The notes under the pieces: model-generated
Seen by the model: the letters and a program-made list of their open reading frames with translations, nothing else
Databases searched by the model: none
What the model was told of the DNA's origin: nothing
Made by a program: the position numbers and the translations under genes
Shown: piece after piece, positions 26,983 through 35,279 of the stretch
Layout: the number at the start of each line of letters is the position of its first letter
Position numbering within the stretch: the first letter of the stretch is position 1
Source: Paenibacillus sp. MBLB1832
GTDB taxonomy: Bacteria > Bacillota > Bacilli > Paenibacillales > NBRC-103111
Direction: 5' to 3'
NCBI RefSeq assembly: GCF_032271945.1
Contig: NZ_CP130319.1
Span: 327,001 to 391,000 of the forward strand
Length of the DNA stretch: 64,000 nucleotides

Positions 26983-27058
26983 AGCACCTGCGGAGGTCCT
27001 AAATGGCGCGAAGCATTGGATTCGAGGTAGATAAGCACTCTGTGGTCTTATCGGTGCT
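26983..27058 (+). promoter_or_regulatory. Possible structured leader upstream of relP
   Basis: AGCACC (26983) can pair with GGTGCT (27053), enclosing an inner hairpin GATAAG (27030) with CTTATC (27047). The layout resembles a multi-branched RNA leader but matches no riboswitch I know. It lies about 130 bases before the relP start. Confidence 0.25.
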
Positions 27059-27187
27059 AAGGTAATCTGAGTACCCAGTGGTTCCACTTGCTTAGCTAGT
27101 TTACGCAACATTTGCCTCGGGCGATCCCCATGATTTAAACTAACAAAGACTGGAAAAATAACCACCAAACAAAGGATGGAACCCTGC

Positions 27188-27952
27188 ATGAATATGATCA
27201 CGAACCAGCTTTCAATGAATGATTTGAAACGGTTTAAGCACGAAATTACGCGGTTCATGATGACGTATAAGTTTGCCCTTGATGAGATGGAAACACGCAT
27301 TGATATCCTCGTGCAAGAATTCGAAATGCTGCATGAATATAACCCGATTGAACACACGAAGTCTCGTTTGAAATCGCCGGAAAGTATTTTTCGGAAGCTG
27401 AGCAGAAAAGGGGGAGACCTCTCCTTTGAAGGCATCAAAGGCAGCGTCAAGGACATTGCGGGTATGCGTATTACGTGCTCGTTCGTCTCGGATATTTATG
27501 TCATCGCGCAGATGTTGCGCAGTCAGACGGATCTCAATATTTTGAGTGAAAAAGATTACATCAAGAACCCCAAGCCGAATGGCTATCAGAGCCTCCATTT
27601 GCTCCTCGAAGTGCCTGTTCATATGTCTGACCGCCAAGAGCGCGTCTGTATGGAAGTACAAATTCGTACCATTGCGATGGACTTTTGGGCTAGTCTCGAG
27701 CATAAAATTTTCTATAAGTTCAATGAGGGCAACCAAGCTGTACCAGGGCGTCTGTTGGAGGAGTTGAAACAAGCCGCAGCAGCCGCGGCAGCGTTGGATG
27801 TTCAGATGGAACGACTTCACGCGGAGATCGGAGTGATCAAGAGCGAGCAGGTGGATATGGCCGAGGAAGCGATGAATCAGATCATGATTAGCAATCAGAA
27901 ATTTGCTTTGCCGAAGGCGCTGCTATCGTTGATGGCGGATGATAGGGAGTAG
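27188..27952 (+). CDS. relP: Small alarmone synthetase RelP (YwaC type)
   Basis: About 254 residues with a single RelA/SpoT synthetase domain and no hydrolase, TGS or ACT parts. It makes (p)ppGpp from ATP and GDP/GTP. The segment YKFALDEMETRI ... YNPIEHTKSRLKSPESI matches the YwaC/RelP branch rather than YjbM/RelQ. Other hallmarks are DIAGMRITCSF, KPNGYQSLHLLLE and EVQIRTIAMDFWASLEHK, the last holding the catalytic and Q.R.T motif residues. ATG 27188 is favoured because GGATGGA lies seven bases upstream; ATG 27176 sits inside that site. In Bacillus this enzyme answers envelope stress. The leader region before it may be structured. Confidence 0.9.
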   Translation: MNMITNQLSMNDLKRFKHEITRFMMTYKFALDEMETRIDILVQEFEMLHEYNPIEHTKSRLKSPESIFRKLSRKGGDLSFEGIKGSVKDIAGMRITCSFVSDIYVIAQMLRSQTDLNILSEKDYIKNPKPNGYQSLHLLLEVPVHMSDRQERVCMEVQIRTIAMDFWASLEHKIFYKFNEGNQAVPGRLLEELKQAAAAAAALDVQMERLHAEIGVIKSEQVDMAEEAMNQIMISNQKFALPKALLSLMADDRE

Positions 27953-28029
27953 TTGGTAATAAGGTAATCAAATGTTGCATGGCAATTCGTGCTACAATAG
28001 AAGTATTGGATTAAGAAGGGTGCGAGAAC

Positions 28030-28254
28030 ATGCAATTATTTGAAGACTGGAATCAGAAAGTGAAGACAACATTTAACGCAACAAGTAATGAAGCGGTCCT
28101 TACGGTTATGGAAGCAGGTAAACTATTAGGTCTATCTAAGGATCAAATGAAGCAGTATGTGGATAAAAACAATCTAACGAAAGTGCCCATCATGAGAAGT
28201 GTGCATCGTTACCTCTTATTAGAGAGTGAGATTACTAAGATTGCGGGGAGATAA
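28030..28254 (+). CDS. Small helix-turn-helix-like protein, unknown
   Basis: The 74-residue product has a central segment like an excisionase-type helix-turn-helix (VMEAGKLLGLSKDQMKQYVD) followed by a wing-like region (VPIMRSVHRYLL). GAAGGG precedes the ATG by about ten bases. It lies four bases upstream of a membrane protein gene whose ribosome site is within its last codons, so the two are co-transcribed and possibly coupled. DNA binding is plausible but not proven. Confidence 0.6.
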   Translation: MQLFEDWNQKVKTTFNATSNEAVLTVMEAGKLLGLSKDQMKQYVDKNNLTKVPIMRSVHRYLLLESEITKIAGR

Positions 28255-28258
28255 TGAA

Positions 28259-28693
28259 ATGATTGTTCAAAATTATACCAATCACAAACGCTTGCATCCC
28301 TTGTTTCACTTTGTTTTCACATTGTTAACAGTGGGACTAGTCGTCTTGTCCATCACGCAGTTGGTCCAAGCTCTACGCGATAATGAGCAAGTGATGCCTG
28401 CGATACTGTTTGTGCTGCTTGCCCTAATCGTGGTCGTGATCTTGCTAATTATTCGCTCTTATCCGCTTAAAGCGCAGGATCGCGCCATCCGGGCCGAAGA
28501 GAACCTCCGTCATTATGTGCTGACAGGCAAGCTGCTCGACAAGAAGTTGACGACAGCCCAAATTACAGCATTGCGTTTTGCCTCCGATGAGGAGTTCCCA
28601 GGCCTCTGCCAGAAGGCAGCTGCCGAGCGCATGACGCCAGACGCAATCAAGAAAGCCGTTCGCAGCTGGAGAGGCGACCACGAACGAATCTAA
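28259..28693 (+). CDS. DUF6526-like membrane protein
   Basis: A 144-residue protein with the start of the DUF6526 family (MIVQNYTNHKRLHPLFHFV). Two TM helices (about 15-38 and 46-70) are followed by a cytoplasmic tail (LKAQDRAIRAEENLRHYVLTG). Function is unknown. GGGGAGAT eight bases before ATG 28259 decides the start. It is second in a two-gene unit and ends in a strong terminator. Confidence 0.8.
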   Translation: MIVQNYTNHKRLHPLFHFVFTLLTVGLVVLSITQLVQALRDNEQVMPAILFVLLALIVVVILLIIRSYPLKAQDRAIRAEENLRHYVLTGKLLDKKLTTAQITALRFASDEEFPGLCQKAAAERMTPDAIKKAVRSWRGDHERI

Positions 28694-28699
28694 TAATGG

Positions 28700-28732
28700 A
28701 AAAGACACATCTGAGGATGTGTCTTTTTTTAT
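28700..28732 (+). terminator. Terminator after DUF6526 gene
   Basis: AAAAGACACATC, TGAG, GATGTGTCTTTT forms a 12-bp stem with a T7 tail. Confidence 0.9.
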
Positions 28733-28777
28733 TTCTGTAGCGCGCCACAAGCCCACTCCCCATCTCCACTAGCAAAA

Positions 28778-28966
28778 TAGAAGCGGTCAACCACCGCTAT
28801 CCGCCACAAAACTAGCTAATTCCCGAAAATAAGAGTGGTCAACCACTCTTAAATACCCCCGTAGCCGGCAAATCCAACCTCCAACCCACATTTAGAAGCG
28901 GTTAACCACCGCTATTTCCACCAAAACTAGCTAAATCCCGAAGATAAGAGCGGTCAACCACTCTTA
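28778..28966. repeat. Dispersed phased-palindrome element, copy A
   Basis: Four 22-bp near-palindromes start at 28778, 28830, 28893 and 28945, i.e. offsets 0, 52, 115 and 167. Cores are GCGGTCAACCACCGC and AGTGGTCAACCACT types, always bounded by TA on both sides. The spacer after sites 1 and 3 contains AAAACTAGCTAA.TCCCGAA. Two tandem 115-bp units make up the element. Copies with exactly the same offsets lie at 40865 and 58793. Confidence 0.9.
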
Positions 28967-29042
28967 ACCTGATCGACTACTCTATTCGACAAAAACTGAA
29001 ATGAAATCGAGTGACCAGCGCCGTTTTTTGTAGAAAAAATAG

Positions 29043-29071
29043 TTATGATTTCCTAGGACTTCTGGTACAAT
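29043..29071 (+). promoter_or_regulatory. Sigma-A-like promoter of the cNMP-binding membrane protein gene
   Basis: TTATGA (29043) and TACAAT (29066) are separated by 17 bases, 44 bases before the GTG start. Confidence 0.45.
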
Positions 29072-29114
29072 TTCAGTAGAAGATCAGACTTGAATGGATA
29101 AAACGAGGTGCCCC

Positions 29115-32100
29115 GTGAGCAGCATTAGCCGAACCTATCAATCCCTTATACATAAAATCACAGAAGAAAAGAAGGAATACCGAAAGGTATTCCTGTTGTT
29201 CACCTATCTCTTTTTCGTTGTGTCAGCTTCCACGATTGGCAGGACCGCGGCGGATACGCTTTTTTTGAGCCGTTTTGATAATTCCTATCTGTCCCTGATG
29301 TATTTGCCGCAGGCGATTGTGATGATTACGGCAGGCATCGTGTTCCAGCGATTCTCACCCAAAGTCCGCCTCGAGAGCTTGCTGAAGGTCATGATTCCGC
29401 TCATTTCCTTGCTCGTTCTCGTTTCCAGATTCGGCGTCGGCCTTGAGCTGCGCTGGGTGTTTCCCGTCATTTATATCCTCTACGACGTGTTCAACTTTCT
29501 GATGATCGTGTGCTTCTGGCAGTTCGCCACATCCGTCATGGACCAACGCAAGGCGAAGCAGATGATTGGACTCGTTGGCAGCGGGGGCTTGATGGGTGGG
29601 ATTTTGAGCGGTTTTGGTTTAAAAATACTCGTTCCACTCGTGGGCACGGCGAATCTGATTTTCATCTATGCGGTTCTTCAGTTACTAGGCCTCTCAGCCG
29701 TCTATGTCATTCTAGGTAAGAAAAAAGAAAGTGCTGAATCCAAGCCAGCACCCGTACGCGCCCCATCGTCGAAGTCAACGGTCCAACCGAAGGGTGGTCT
29801 CTTCGCCAACGTCCCGCATCTCAAATATGTGGCGATTCTCGCTGCTGCTTTGGTCGTATCGCTAACCTTAATCGACTACCAATTCAAAGTCATTCTGCGC
29901 GGCACCTTGCAAAACGAAGCATTAGCCGGCTTCATGGGCAGCTTCTACGGCTTCTCGGGGTTGATCGCACTGGGTGTGCAGCTTTTCGTCTCGGGACGTG
30001 TCATTACGCGCTTCGGCGTCATGACAGCTCTGTTAATCTTCCCGATTGCCCTACTGGCGGGCAGTCTTGGAATTCTCGTCCTGCCGATTCTGGCGATGGC
30101 AGTCGTCGTCAAAGGCAGTGACAAAGTCGTTGGCGACACCATTTACTCGTCGGTCAGCCAGCTCGTTATGTTCCCTGTTCCACCTGAATGGCGGGGCAAA
30201 GCGAAGGGATTCCTCGACGGAATCGTCCGTAACGGTGCCAAAGGGCTTGCGGCGATCTGTCTGCTGTTGGTGACTCGTTTTGTTGCCCCAGAGGAGTTAA
30301 GTTACATCGTGCTCGCACTGCTGGTGGTGGGCATCTTTGCGGGTGTTAAGGTGAAGAAAGCGTATTTATCGACGCTGCTCTCTAATCTCAAAACAGGCGG
30401 CGACGACTTTAAAAAGGTCGAGCTGAATCTGATGGATACGGTCACTCGGCAAATTCTCATCGATACCTTGAACGGCACGGACAAGCAGCAAGTATTATAC
30501 GCGTTCGGATTGCTAAAGGAAACGAATTCGTTCGATCTGACGCCTCATCTCGATGGGCTGCTGCATCATCCAATTGTGGAATTGCGCTTGGAAGCGTTGG
30601 CCTATGTGGAACAAAAGGTGCCAGAGGGCTTCGAACCTGTTCTCATATCACTGATTGCATCGGAGGATACGCAGGTCAGAGCCAAGGCATTAATCGCTTT
30701 AGCAGCCTATGCGGATGATGCCTACATCGATGTGATTAGCCCGTATTTGGAATTTTATGAGGTTGATGTTCAAGCGGCGGCGATTGCAGGTTTAGTCAAA
30801 TATTACAGCATTGAAGGCATGTTCCGTGCCGTTGGAAAGCTGAAAGATATGATGGAAAGCGGGTATGAAGAGGAACGCATTGCAATGGCAGGGTTGTTCG
30901 GCCAGATTCGTGTGAAAAACTTCTATAAACCGCTCATTTCTCTCCTGAAGGATAACTCTCCACAAGTGCGAAACCGGGCGTTGGAATCAGCAGCGATTTT
31001 ACACGTTCCGCCTTTGATTATCCCGATTATTGGCTTGTTAAAAGACAGCAAAACCCGGCGCGCCGCCACGGACGCCCTTGCGGCGTATGATGAGGTGGAT
31101 GTGCTGCCGAAGCTGGCCCCGTATCTCGAGCTGGAGCAAGTCAGCCTGTATTTGCCAGCTGTCTATGAACGGATCGGCACGCAAAGCGCGAGGGATACGC
31201 TGTTCGGAAGTTACCAGGCAGCGCCGTACGCTTTGCGCGACCGAATCTTGCAAGCGCTGCAGCGCATGAGCAAAGGGCTTCCAGGGCTTGATGCACGGAA
31301 AGTGGAGGCATACATTTTCCAAGAGTTGGAGTTATACGGTCAATTCGCCGAGCACGGAGCTTGCTTAGTGGGTGGAGAAGACTATGCCGACATTGTGAAG
31401 ATGATTGACGAGATTCGCACCGCGATTAGTCGGCGGGTGTTTCAGCTCCTATCCCTCATCCATGATAGTCAGACGATGCAGGCTGTATATTTAGACTGGT
31501 CGGAGGGCGACTCCCGCCAGCAGGCCAACGCGGAGGAAGTCATCGATCAGACACTGCAAAGTGCTTTGCGAACCGAGATGGCTAAGCTGATGGCAGGCTC
31601 ACGTAAGCTGACTAAGGCAGTTGTGAGCAGCGTTGATATGAATTTGCATTTGGGTTGGTTGTCCGAGCAAGGCGACAGCTGGCTGACGCAAACGATCTGC
31701 TTCTATCAATCGCGGCAAAAGGGGGCAGCAGCGGACAATGCGGAGCTCGCCGATCTGATGCATCGCGTCCAGCTGCTTCGCCGAGTTTCCCTTTTCCAAG
31801 GGCTGACGAGCAGGGACTTGTCTCTGATCGCGAAACGGATGCGAAGAATGACGGTCAACCAAGGAAACACCATCATCCGAGAGGGTGATCCTGGCGATTC
31901 CCTCATGCTGGTCGATGAGGGTCGAGCTAGTGTGAGCCGCAAAGACCAGCTCATCGGAGAGCTCCAGCTTGGTGACTGCTTCGGTGAAATGGCAATACTC
32001 ACGAATAGTGCTCGTACAGCCACCATCCGAGCTGAAGAGGATATGGTGCTGTGGCGATTAGATTCTGTTGTGTTTTATGACATGATGTTTGATCAGAGCA

Positions 32101-32765
32101 GCATTGCGGTTGAAATGATGAAGCTGCTGTCTCGCAGACTGCGGGCTGAGCTAGAGCGCGGGCGTGAGCAGGCGAAGGCGCGGGAGCAAGAGCAAGAGCA
32201 AGAGCAAGAGCAAGAGCAAGAGCAAGAGCAAGAGCAAGAGCAAGAGCAGCCAGCTGGGCCTGGTTCGGCCCAGGCCCAGCTCGCGCAGGCGCTGGCGGAA
32301 GCGGCTCCGACTTTGGAGTCGGCGGAGGCGAAAGATGGCGCCAACTTAACGCGGGACGAGGTCATCCTGCGACGCATCCTCGTCTTGCAGAAAATCGACT
32401 TATTCGCCCACCTGGCGCCAGATGATTTCATCTGGCTGGCGCAAATGGTGGAAGAAGTCGCCTACAATCCTGGCGAAGCGATCTGCCGCGCTGGTGACTT
32501 CGGCGATACGATGTACGCCATCATCGAGGGCGGCGTACGCGTGCACCGCGGCAGCGATGAATTTGCGCTGCTGCGAGAAGGCGCCTTCTTCGGCGAGATG
32601 GCGATTATCGACAGCGGCCCTCGCTCTGCGGACTGCACCGCCAAGGAAGCAACCGTCCTCCTGCATCTTCACCGCGATTTGGTGCTGAGCTTCTGCTTCC
32701 AGAACATCGATGTGCTGCGCAGCATGATGCGCGTCATTGCAGAGCGCCTGCGCGGGATGAATTAG
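29115..32765 (+). CDS. Nucleotide-carrier-like membrane protein with HEAT repeats and two cNMP-binding domains
   Basis: A 1216-residue fusion. Residues about 20-425 carry about 11-12 TM helices with the fold of NTP/NDP exchangers or MFS (SASTIGRTAADTLFLSRF). Residues about 430-860 are HEAT-like helical repeats. Two Crp-like cyclic-nucleotide domains follow, each with an intact phosphate-binding cassette (GDCFGEMAILTNSARTATI and FFGEMAIIDSGPRSAD). They are joined by a Glu-Gln dipeptide tract. GAGGTG five bases before GTG 29115 decides the start. The design suggests transport or scaffolding gated by cAMP or cGMP, which would fit the nucleotide cyclase 6 kb upstream. Substrate and ligand are unproven. 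Confidence 0.82.
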   Translation: MSSISRTYQSLIHKITEEKKEYRKVFLLFTYLFFVVSASTIGRTAADTLFLSRFDNSYLSLMYLPQAIVMITAGIVFQRFSPKVRLESLLKVMIPLISLLVLVSRFGVGLELRWVFPVIYILYDVFNFLMIVCFWQFATSVMDQRKAKQMIGLVGSGGLMGGILSGFGLKILVPLVGTANLIFIYAVLQLLGLSAVYVILGKKKESAESKPAPVRAPSSKSTVQPKGGLFANVPHLKYVAILAAALVVSLTLIDYQFKVILRGTLQNEALAGFMGSFYGFSGLIALGVQLFVSGRVITRFGVMTALLIFPIALLAGSLGILVLPILAMAVVVKGSDKVVGDTIYSSVSQLVMFPVPPEWRGKAKGFLDGIVRNGAKGLAAICLLLVTRFVAPEELSYIVLALLVVGIFAGVKVKKAYLSTLLSNLKTGGDDFKKVELNLMDTVTRQILIDTLNGTDKQQVLYAFGLLKETNSFDLTPHLDGLLHHPIVELRLEALAYVEQKVPEGFEPVLISLIASEDTQVRAKALIALAAYADDAYIDVISPYLEFYEVDVQAAAIAGLVKYYSIEGMFRAVGKLKDMMESGYEEERIAMAGLFGQIRVKNFYKPLISLLKDNSPQVRNRALESAAILHVPPLIIPIIGLLKDSKTRRAATDALAAYDEVDVLPKLAPYLELEQVSLYLPAVYERIGTQSARDTLFGSYQAAPYALRDRILQALQRMSKGLPGLDARKVEAYIFQELELYGQFAEHGACLVGGEDYADIVKMIDEIRTAISRRVFQLLSLIHDSQTMQAVYLDWSEGDSRQQANAEEVIDQTLQSALRTEMAKLMAGSRKLTKAVVSSVDMNLHLGWLSEQGDSWLTQTICFYQSRQKGAAADNAELADLMHRVQLLRRVSLFQGLTSRDLSLIAKRMRRMTVNQGNTIIREGDPGDSLMLVDEGRASVSRKDQLIGELQLGDCFGEMAILTNSARTATIRAEEDMVLWRLDSVVFYDMMFDQSSIAVEMMKLLSRRLRAELERGREQAKAREQEQEQEQEQEQEQEQEQEQEQPAGPGSAQAQLAQALAEAAPTLESAEAKDGANLTRDEVILRRILVLQKIDLFAHLAPDDFIWLAQMVEEVAYNPGEAICRAGDFGDTMYAIIEGGVRVHRGSDEFALLREGAFFGEMAIIDSGPRSADCTAKEATVLLHLHRDLVLSFCFQNIDVLRSMMRVIAERLRGMN
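32184..32249 (+). repeat. Hexanucleotide GAGCAA tract inside coding sequence
   Basis: Ten exact GAGCAA units plus one GAGCAG encode eleven Glu-Gln dipeptides between the two cNMP-binding domains. Unit gain or loss would change linker length by two residues without a frameshift. Confidence 0.95.
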
Positions 32766-32785
32766 CGCAGCGCACGAACACATAC

Positions 32786-32827
32786 AAAAGGATGCCAACC
32801 GTAGGAACGGATTGGCATCCTTTTTTG
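32786..32827 (+). terminator. Terminator after cNMP-binding membrane protein
   Basis: AAAAGGATGCCAA and TTGGCATCCTTTTTT form a long stem, with an inner CCGT-ACGG helix. Confidence 0.9.
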
Positions 32828-32838
32828 AACCCGCAGTT

Positions 32839-32859
32839 ATGTTGTATGACATACAACAT
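32839..32859. promoter_or_regulatory. Perfect 21-bp palindrome, possible operator
   Basis: ATGTTGTATG, A, CATACAACAT is a perfect dyad with a one-base centre, shaped like a repressor operator rather than a hairpin. It lies between two terminators with no obvious gene to control. Confidence 0.5.
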
Positions 32860-32919
32860 TATACAGATATTTAGGGGCGGATCCCCCAAAAATCATTGGG
32901 GGGAAGGTGCGTATAAATG

Positions 32920-32942
32920 AAAAGCACCCGACGGGTGCTTCA
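32920..32942 (-). terminator. Terminator for small minus-strand gene
   Basis: GAAGCACCC, GTC.., GGGTGCTTTT read on the minus strand just past the stop of the gene at 32966. Confidence 0.7.
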
Positions 32943-32965
32943 ATGACTTGCTATGGTTGCCGCGC

Positions 32966-33259
32966 TCACAGCGCGTACACACTTTTGATAATAATTTCGG
33001 GCAGTTCTGCGCGTTGTGCCAAGTATTGCTCAGGCGTGATGCTGCCTTGGAAGAGCCGCTTCTGCAGCAGCTCTGTTAACTCGGCAAGTTGAAGCTCGAT
33101 CACCTTTTGGACATCGACTTGATTCGCTTTGGCAATATCGGCTAAGGAGAAGCCATTGGTCTGCGCCTTGTAAATGTCTTCCTCGGAGGATAGCTTCAGG
33201 ACATGCAATAAATCTTCTCTGGTTGGATTAGTATCACTTGTACGAATAACAATCTCCAC
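32966..33259 (-). CDS. Small helical protein, unknown function
   Basis: The 97-residue product is acidic and helical (FSLADIAKANQVDVQKVIEL, LQKRLFQGSITPEQYLAQRA). The ITPEQY segment and the LADIAKANGV-like motif occur in small DUF2680-like proteins, but there is no signal peptide here. The start is GTG with a TAGGGG run touching it, so the exact start is uncertain. It has its own terminator and is divergent from the PdaA-like gene. Confidence 0.55.
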   Translation of the reverse strand: MEIVIRTSDTNPTREDLLHVLKLSSEEDIYKAQTNGFSLADIAKANQVDVQKVIELQLAELTELLQKRLFQGSITPEQYLAQRAELPEIIIKSVYAL

Positions 33260-33427
33260 CCCTACAGATCGTGTACTCTAGTGTATTCAAAGGAAAGCCA
33301 AGTGGAATGGGGGGATATCTAGTATTGTAAAGGATTATAAATGAAATGGGCCGCGGGGAGGCATATTAATTAACAGACCACGATGGCTGCAACTCATTAC
33401 AGTAGGCAAGGAGTGAATCTCGATCAC

Positions 33428-34198
33428 GTGAAAATCATGCGAATTCTCATCGCTGCCCTCGTCTTGTTCGCGGGCCAAATGACGCTGACATCTGCCGATG
33501 GCACGTATCATTTCGGATTCAAAAAAAGTGTAAACGGACAACCCCCCTCCATTGATGAAGAGGGCTTCAAGGGGCTGCTCAAGCAGCATGGCGCTGTTTT
33601 TACAGGCGATCAGTCGCAAAAGGAATTGTATCTAACCTTCGATAACGGGTACGAACAGGGCTATACGGGTCGTATTTTGGACGTGTTAAAAGAGAAGGGC
33701 GTGCCTGCTATTTTTTTCGTAACAGGTCATTATATTCGGTCTGAGCCAGAGCTGCTCAAGCGCATGGTGCAGGAAGGGCATCTCGTCGGGAACCATTCGT
33801 GGAGCCATCCCGATATGAGCCAAATTTCGGCGGAGCGCATTCAGAAGGAGCTTACGCAAGTGAAGGATGAAGTGGCTGCGATCACGGGGCAAAAGGAGAT
33901 GCGATATCTGCGCGCGCCGCGGGGCATCTTTAATAACCGTTCGCTCGCGGTCAGCCAAGGGCTGAACTACACGAATGTGTTCTGGTCCGTTGCGTATCGC
34001 GACTGGGAGCCTAAGCAGCAGAAGGGCTCTGCCTATGCGTTCAAGAATGTCATGGCCCAGCTGCACCCGGGCGCTGTCATTTTGCTGCACTCCGTATCTC
34101 AGGATAATACAGAGGCGCTCGGTGCCATTATTGACGCCGCTAGGGCGCAGGGCTATCAATTCAAGAGCCTGGATGAGATGAAGCAGCATACGCCGTAA
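33428..34198 (+). CDS. pdaA: PdaA-type polysaccharide deacetylase (spore cortex delta-lactam)
   Basis: About 256 residues with a signal peptide (IMRILIAALVLFAGQMTLTS) and a NodB-type domain. It starts with YHFGFKKSVNGQPP and has the PdaA-specific TFDNGYEQGYTGRILDVL motif, where Asn replaces the usual second Asp. Metal histidines follow in GNHSWSHPDM, then LRAPRGIFNNR and LLHSVSQDN. PdaA removes the N-acetyl group of muramic acid so that muramic delta-lactam forms in spore cortex, which supports a spore former. The start is most likely GTG 33428, 14 bases after AAGGAG. A strong terminator follows. Confidence 0.88.
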   Translation: MKIMRILIAALVLFAGQMTLTSADGTYHFGFKKSVNGQPPSIDEEGFKGLLKQHGAVFTGDQSQKELYLTFDNGYEQGYTGRILDVLKEKGVPAIFFVTGHYIRSEPELLKRMVQEGHLVGNHSWSHPDMSQISAERIQKELTQVKDEVAAITGQKEMRYLRAPRGIFNNRSLAVSQGLNYTNVFWSVAYRDWEPKQQKGSAYAFKNVMAQLHPGAVILLHSVSQDNTEALGAIIDAARAQGYQFKSLDEMKQHTP

Positions 34199-34201
34199 GC
34201 C

Positions 34202-34239
34202 AAACACCCCCCTTAGCGGAAGCTAAGGGGGGTGTTTGT
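34202..34239. terminator. Bidirectional terminator between pdaA and prsA-like gene
   Basis: AAACACCCCCCTTAGC, GGAA, GCTAAGGGGGGTGTTT is a perfect 16-bp stem between convergent genes. Confidence 0.92.
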
Positions 34240-34249
34240 TAGTGGCGAG

Positions 34250-35149
34250 TTAGGTAGCTAGGCTATTTTCAATCTTGGCTTCTGATTTCTTTTGTGATAT
34301 CCAAGCTTGTGAAAGTGTAGAGATTTGTTCATCGACTAGTTTTTCTTTAATTGACTCTTTTTTCTCCTCTAGGGTAGGCGTGGTTGCCGCCTTGTGATTA
34401 GTAACTTTAACGATATCGTAGCCCGTCGTCGTTTGAACTGCGGAGCTTAAGCCCCCTGCTTGCAGGGCAAATGCTGCTTTCTCCACCGCAGGATCGACTT
34501 GTCCAGCTGAGATATAACCAAGATCTCCGCCTTTATCCTTCGTAGCCGTATCCGTGGAACTCTCCTTCGCTAGCGCGGCGAAGTCACTGCCGTTTTTCAG
34601 CTTCGCCAGAATGGCATCTGCTTCTTCCTTCGTGGCAACAGAGATATGAGCAGCCTGAACTTGTTCAGGCGTTTTCAGCGTTTCCAAGTTCTCGTCATAG
34701 TATTTCTTGATGTCATCATCGGTCACTTTAACTTGCGGCTCCAAAATCTTTTTGAGCATGACTTGCGTCTTCATACTCTTTTTCAAATCGTCCAGCGTCA
34801 TATTGTAATTGGTCAGAGCCTTATTAAACTCCTCATCTGTACCGAACGAGGCTTTGACGGTTTGAAGTTCTTTCGTAATATCCGCCTCAGTAAGTTCAAT
34901 GCCTGCCTTCTTGCTCTCTTGATTAATAAGCTCTTCAGTAATCATGGAATCGAGCGTTTGTGCGCCTCCGCTTGCAACCAATGCGTCATAAAGCTGTGTC
35001 GAAGTGATGCTGACTCCGTTGACTTTGGCGACGGATTTGGCATTGTCGGACTTAGAAACAGGTGGGAAGAAGGAAGCGTAAGTAATGAAACCAACTAAAA
35101 GGACAGATGATGTCCATATCCATTTACGATTGCTATTTTTTGAACTCAT
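34250..35149 (-). CDS. PrsA-like peptidyl-prolyl cis-trans isomerase, membrane-anchored
   Basis: The 299-residue protein has one N-terminal TM helix (WTSSVLLVGFITYASFF), an alpha-helical chaperone part, and a parvulin domain at about 165-255 (VQAAHISVATKEEADAILAK, GGDLGYISAGQVDPAVEKAAF). It should fold exported proteins outside the membrane. Unlike classical PrsA it has no lipobox cysteine and is held by an uncleaved or signal-type helix. It resembles the SurA-N/parvulin foldases that occur as extra copies in Paenibacillus. GAGGA lies ten bases before the ATG. Confidence 0.87.
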   Translation of the reverse strand: MSSKNSNRKWIWTSSVLLVGFITYASFFPPVSKSDNAKSVAKVNGVSITSTQLYDALVASGGAQTLDSMITEELINQESKKAGIELTEADITKELQTVKASFGTDEEFNKALTNYNMTLDDLKKSMKTQVMLKKILEPQVKVTDDDIKKYYDENLETLKTPEQVQAAHISVATKEEADAILAKLKNGSDFAALAKESSTDTATKDKGGDLGYISAGQVDPAVEKAAFALQAGGLSSAVQTTTGYDIVKVTNHKAATTPTLEEKKESIKEKLVDEQISTLSQAWISQKKSEAKIENSLAT

Positions 35150-35279
35150 GGGAGTGATTCCTCTCGTGTTGTGGTTATTTGTAGGGCTTGTTCGATATCC
35201 CCATTATGATGGGTGATGCTGAAAGGAATATGAACGTAAGCTGAAGATTGGATGAATGGGAAGAGGGTCGCTACGCGTT

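Noticed and set aside
28778..28966. CRISPR-like array
   Set aside because: Palindromes of 22 bp at alternating 52 and 63 bp with conserved spacers, only four per site and no cas genes; spacers are not unique.
32184..32249. Hexamer tract as frameshifting phase-variation switch
   Set aside because: Unit length is a multiple of three, so gain or loss cannot switch the reading frame off.
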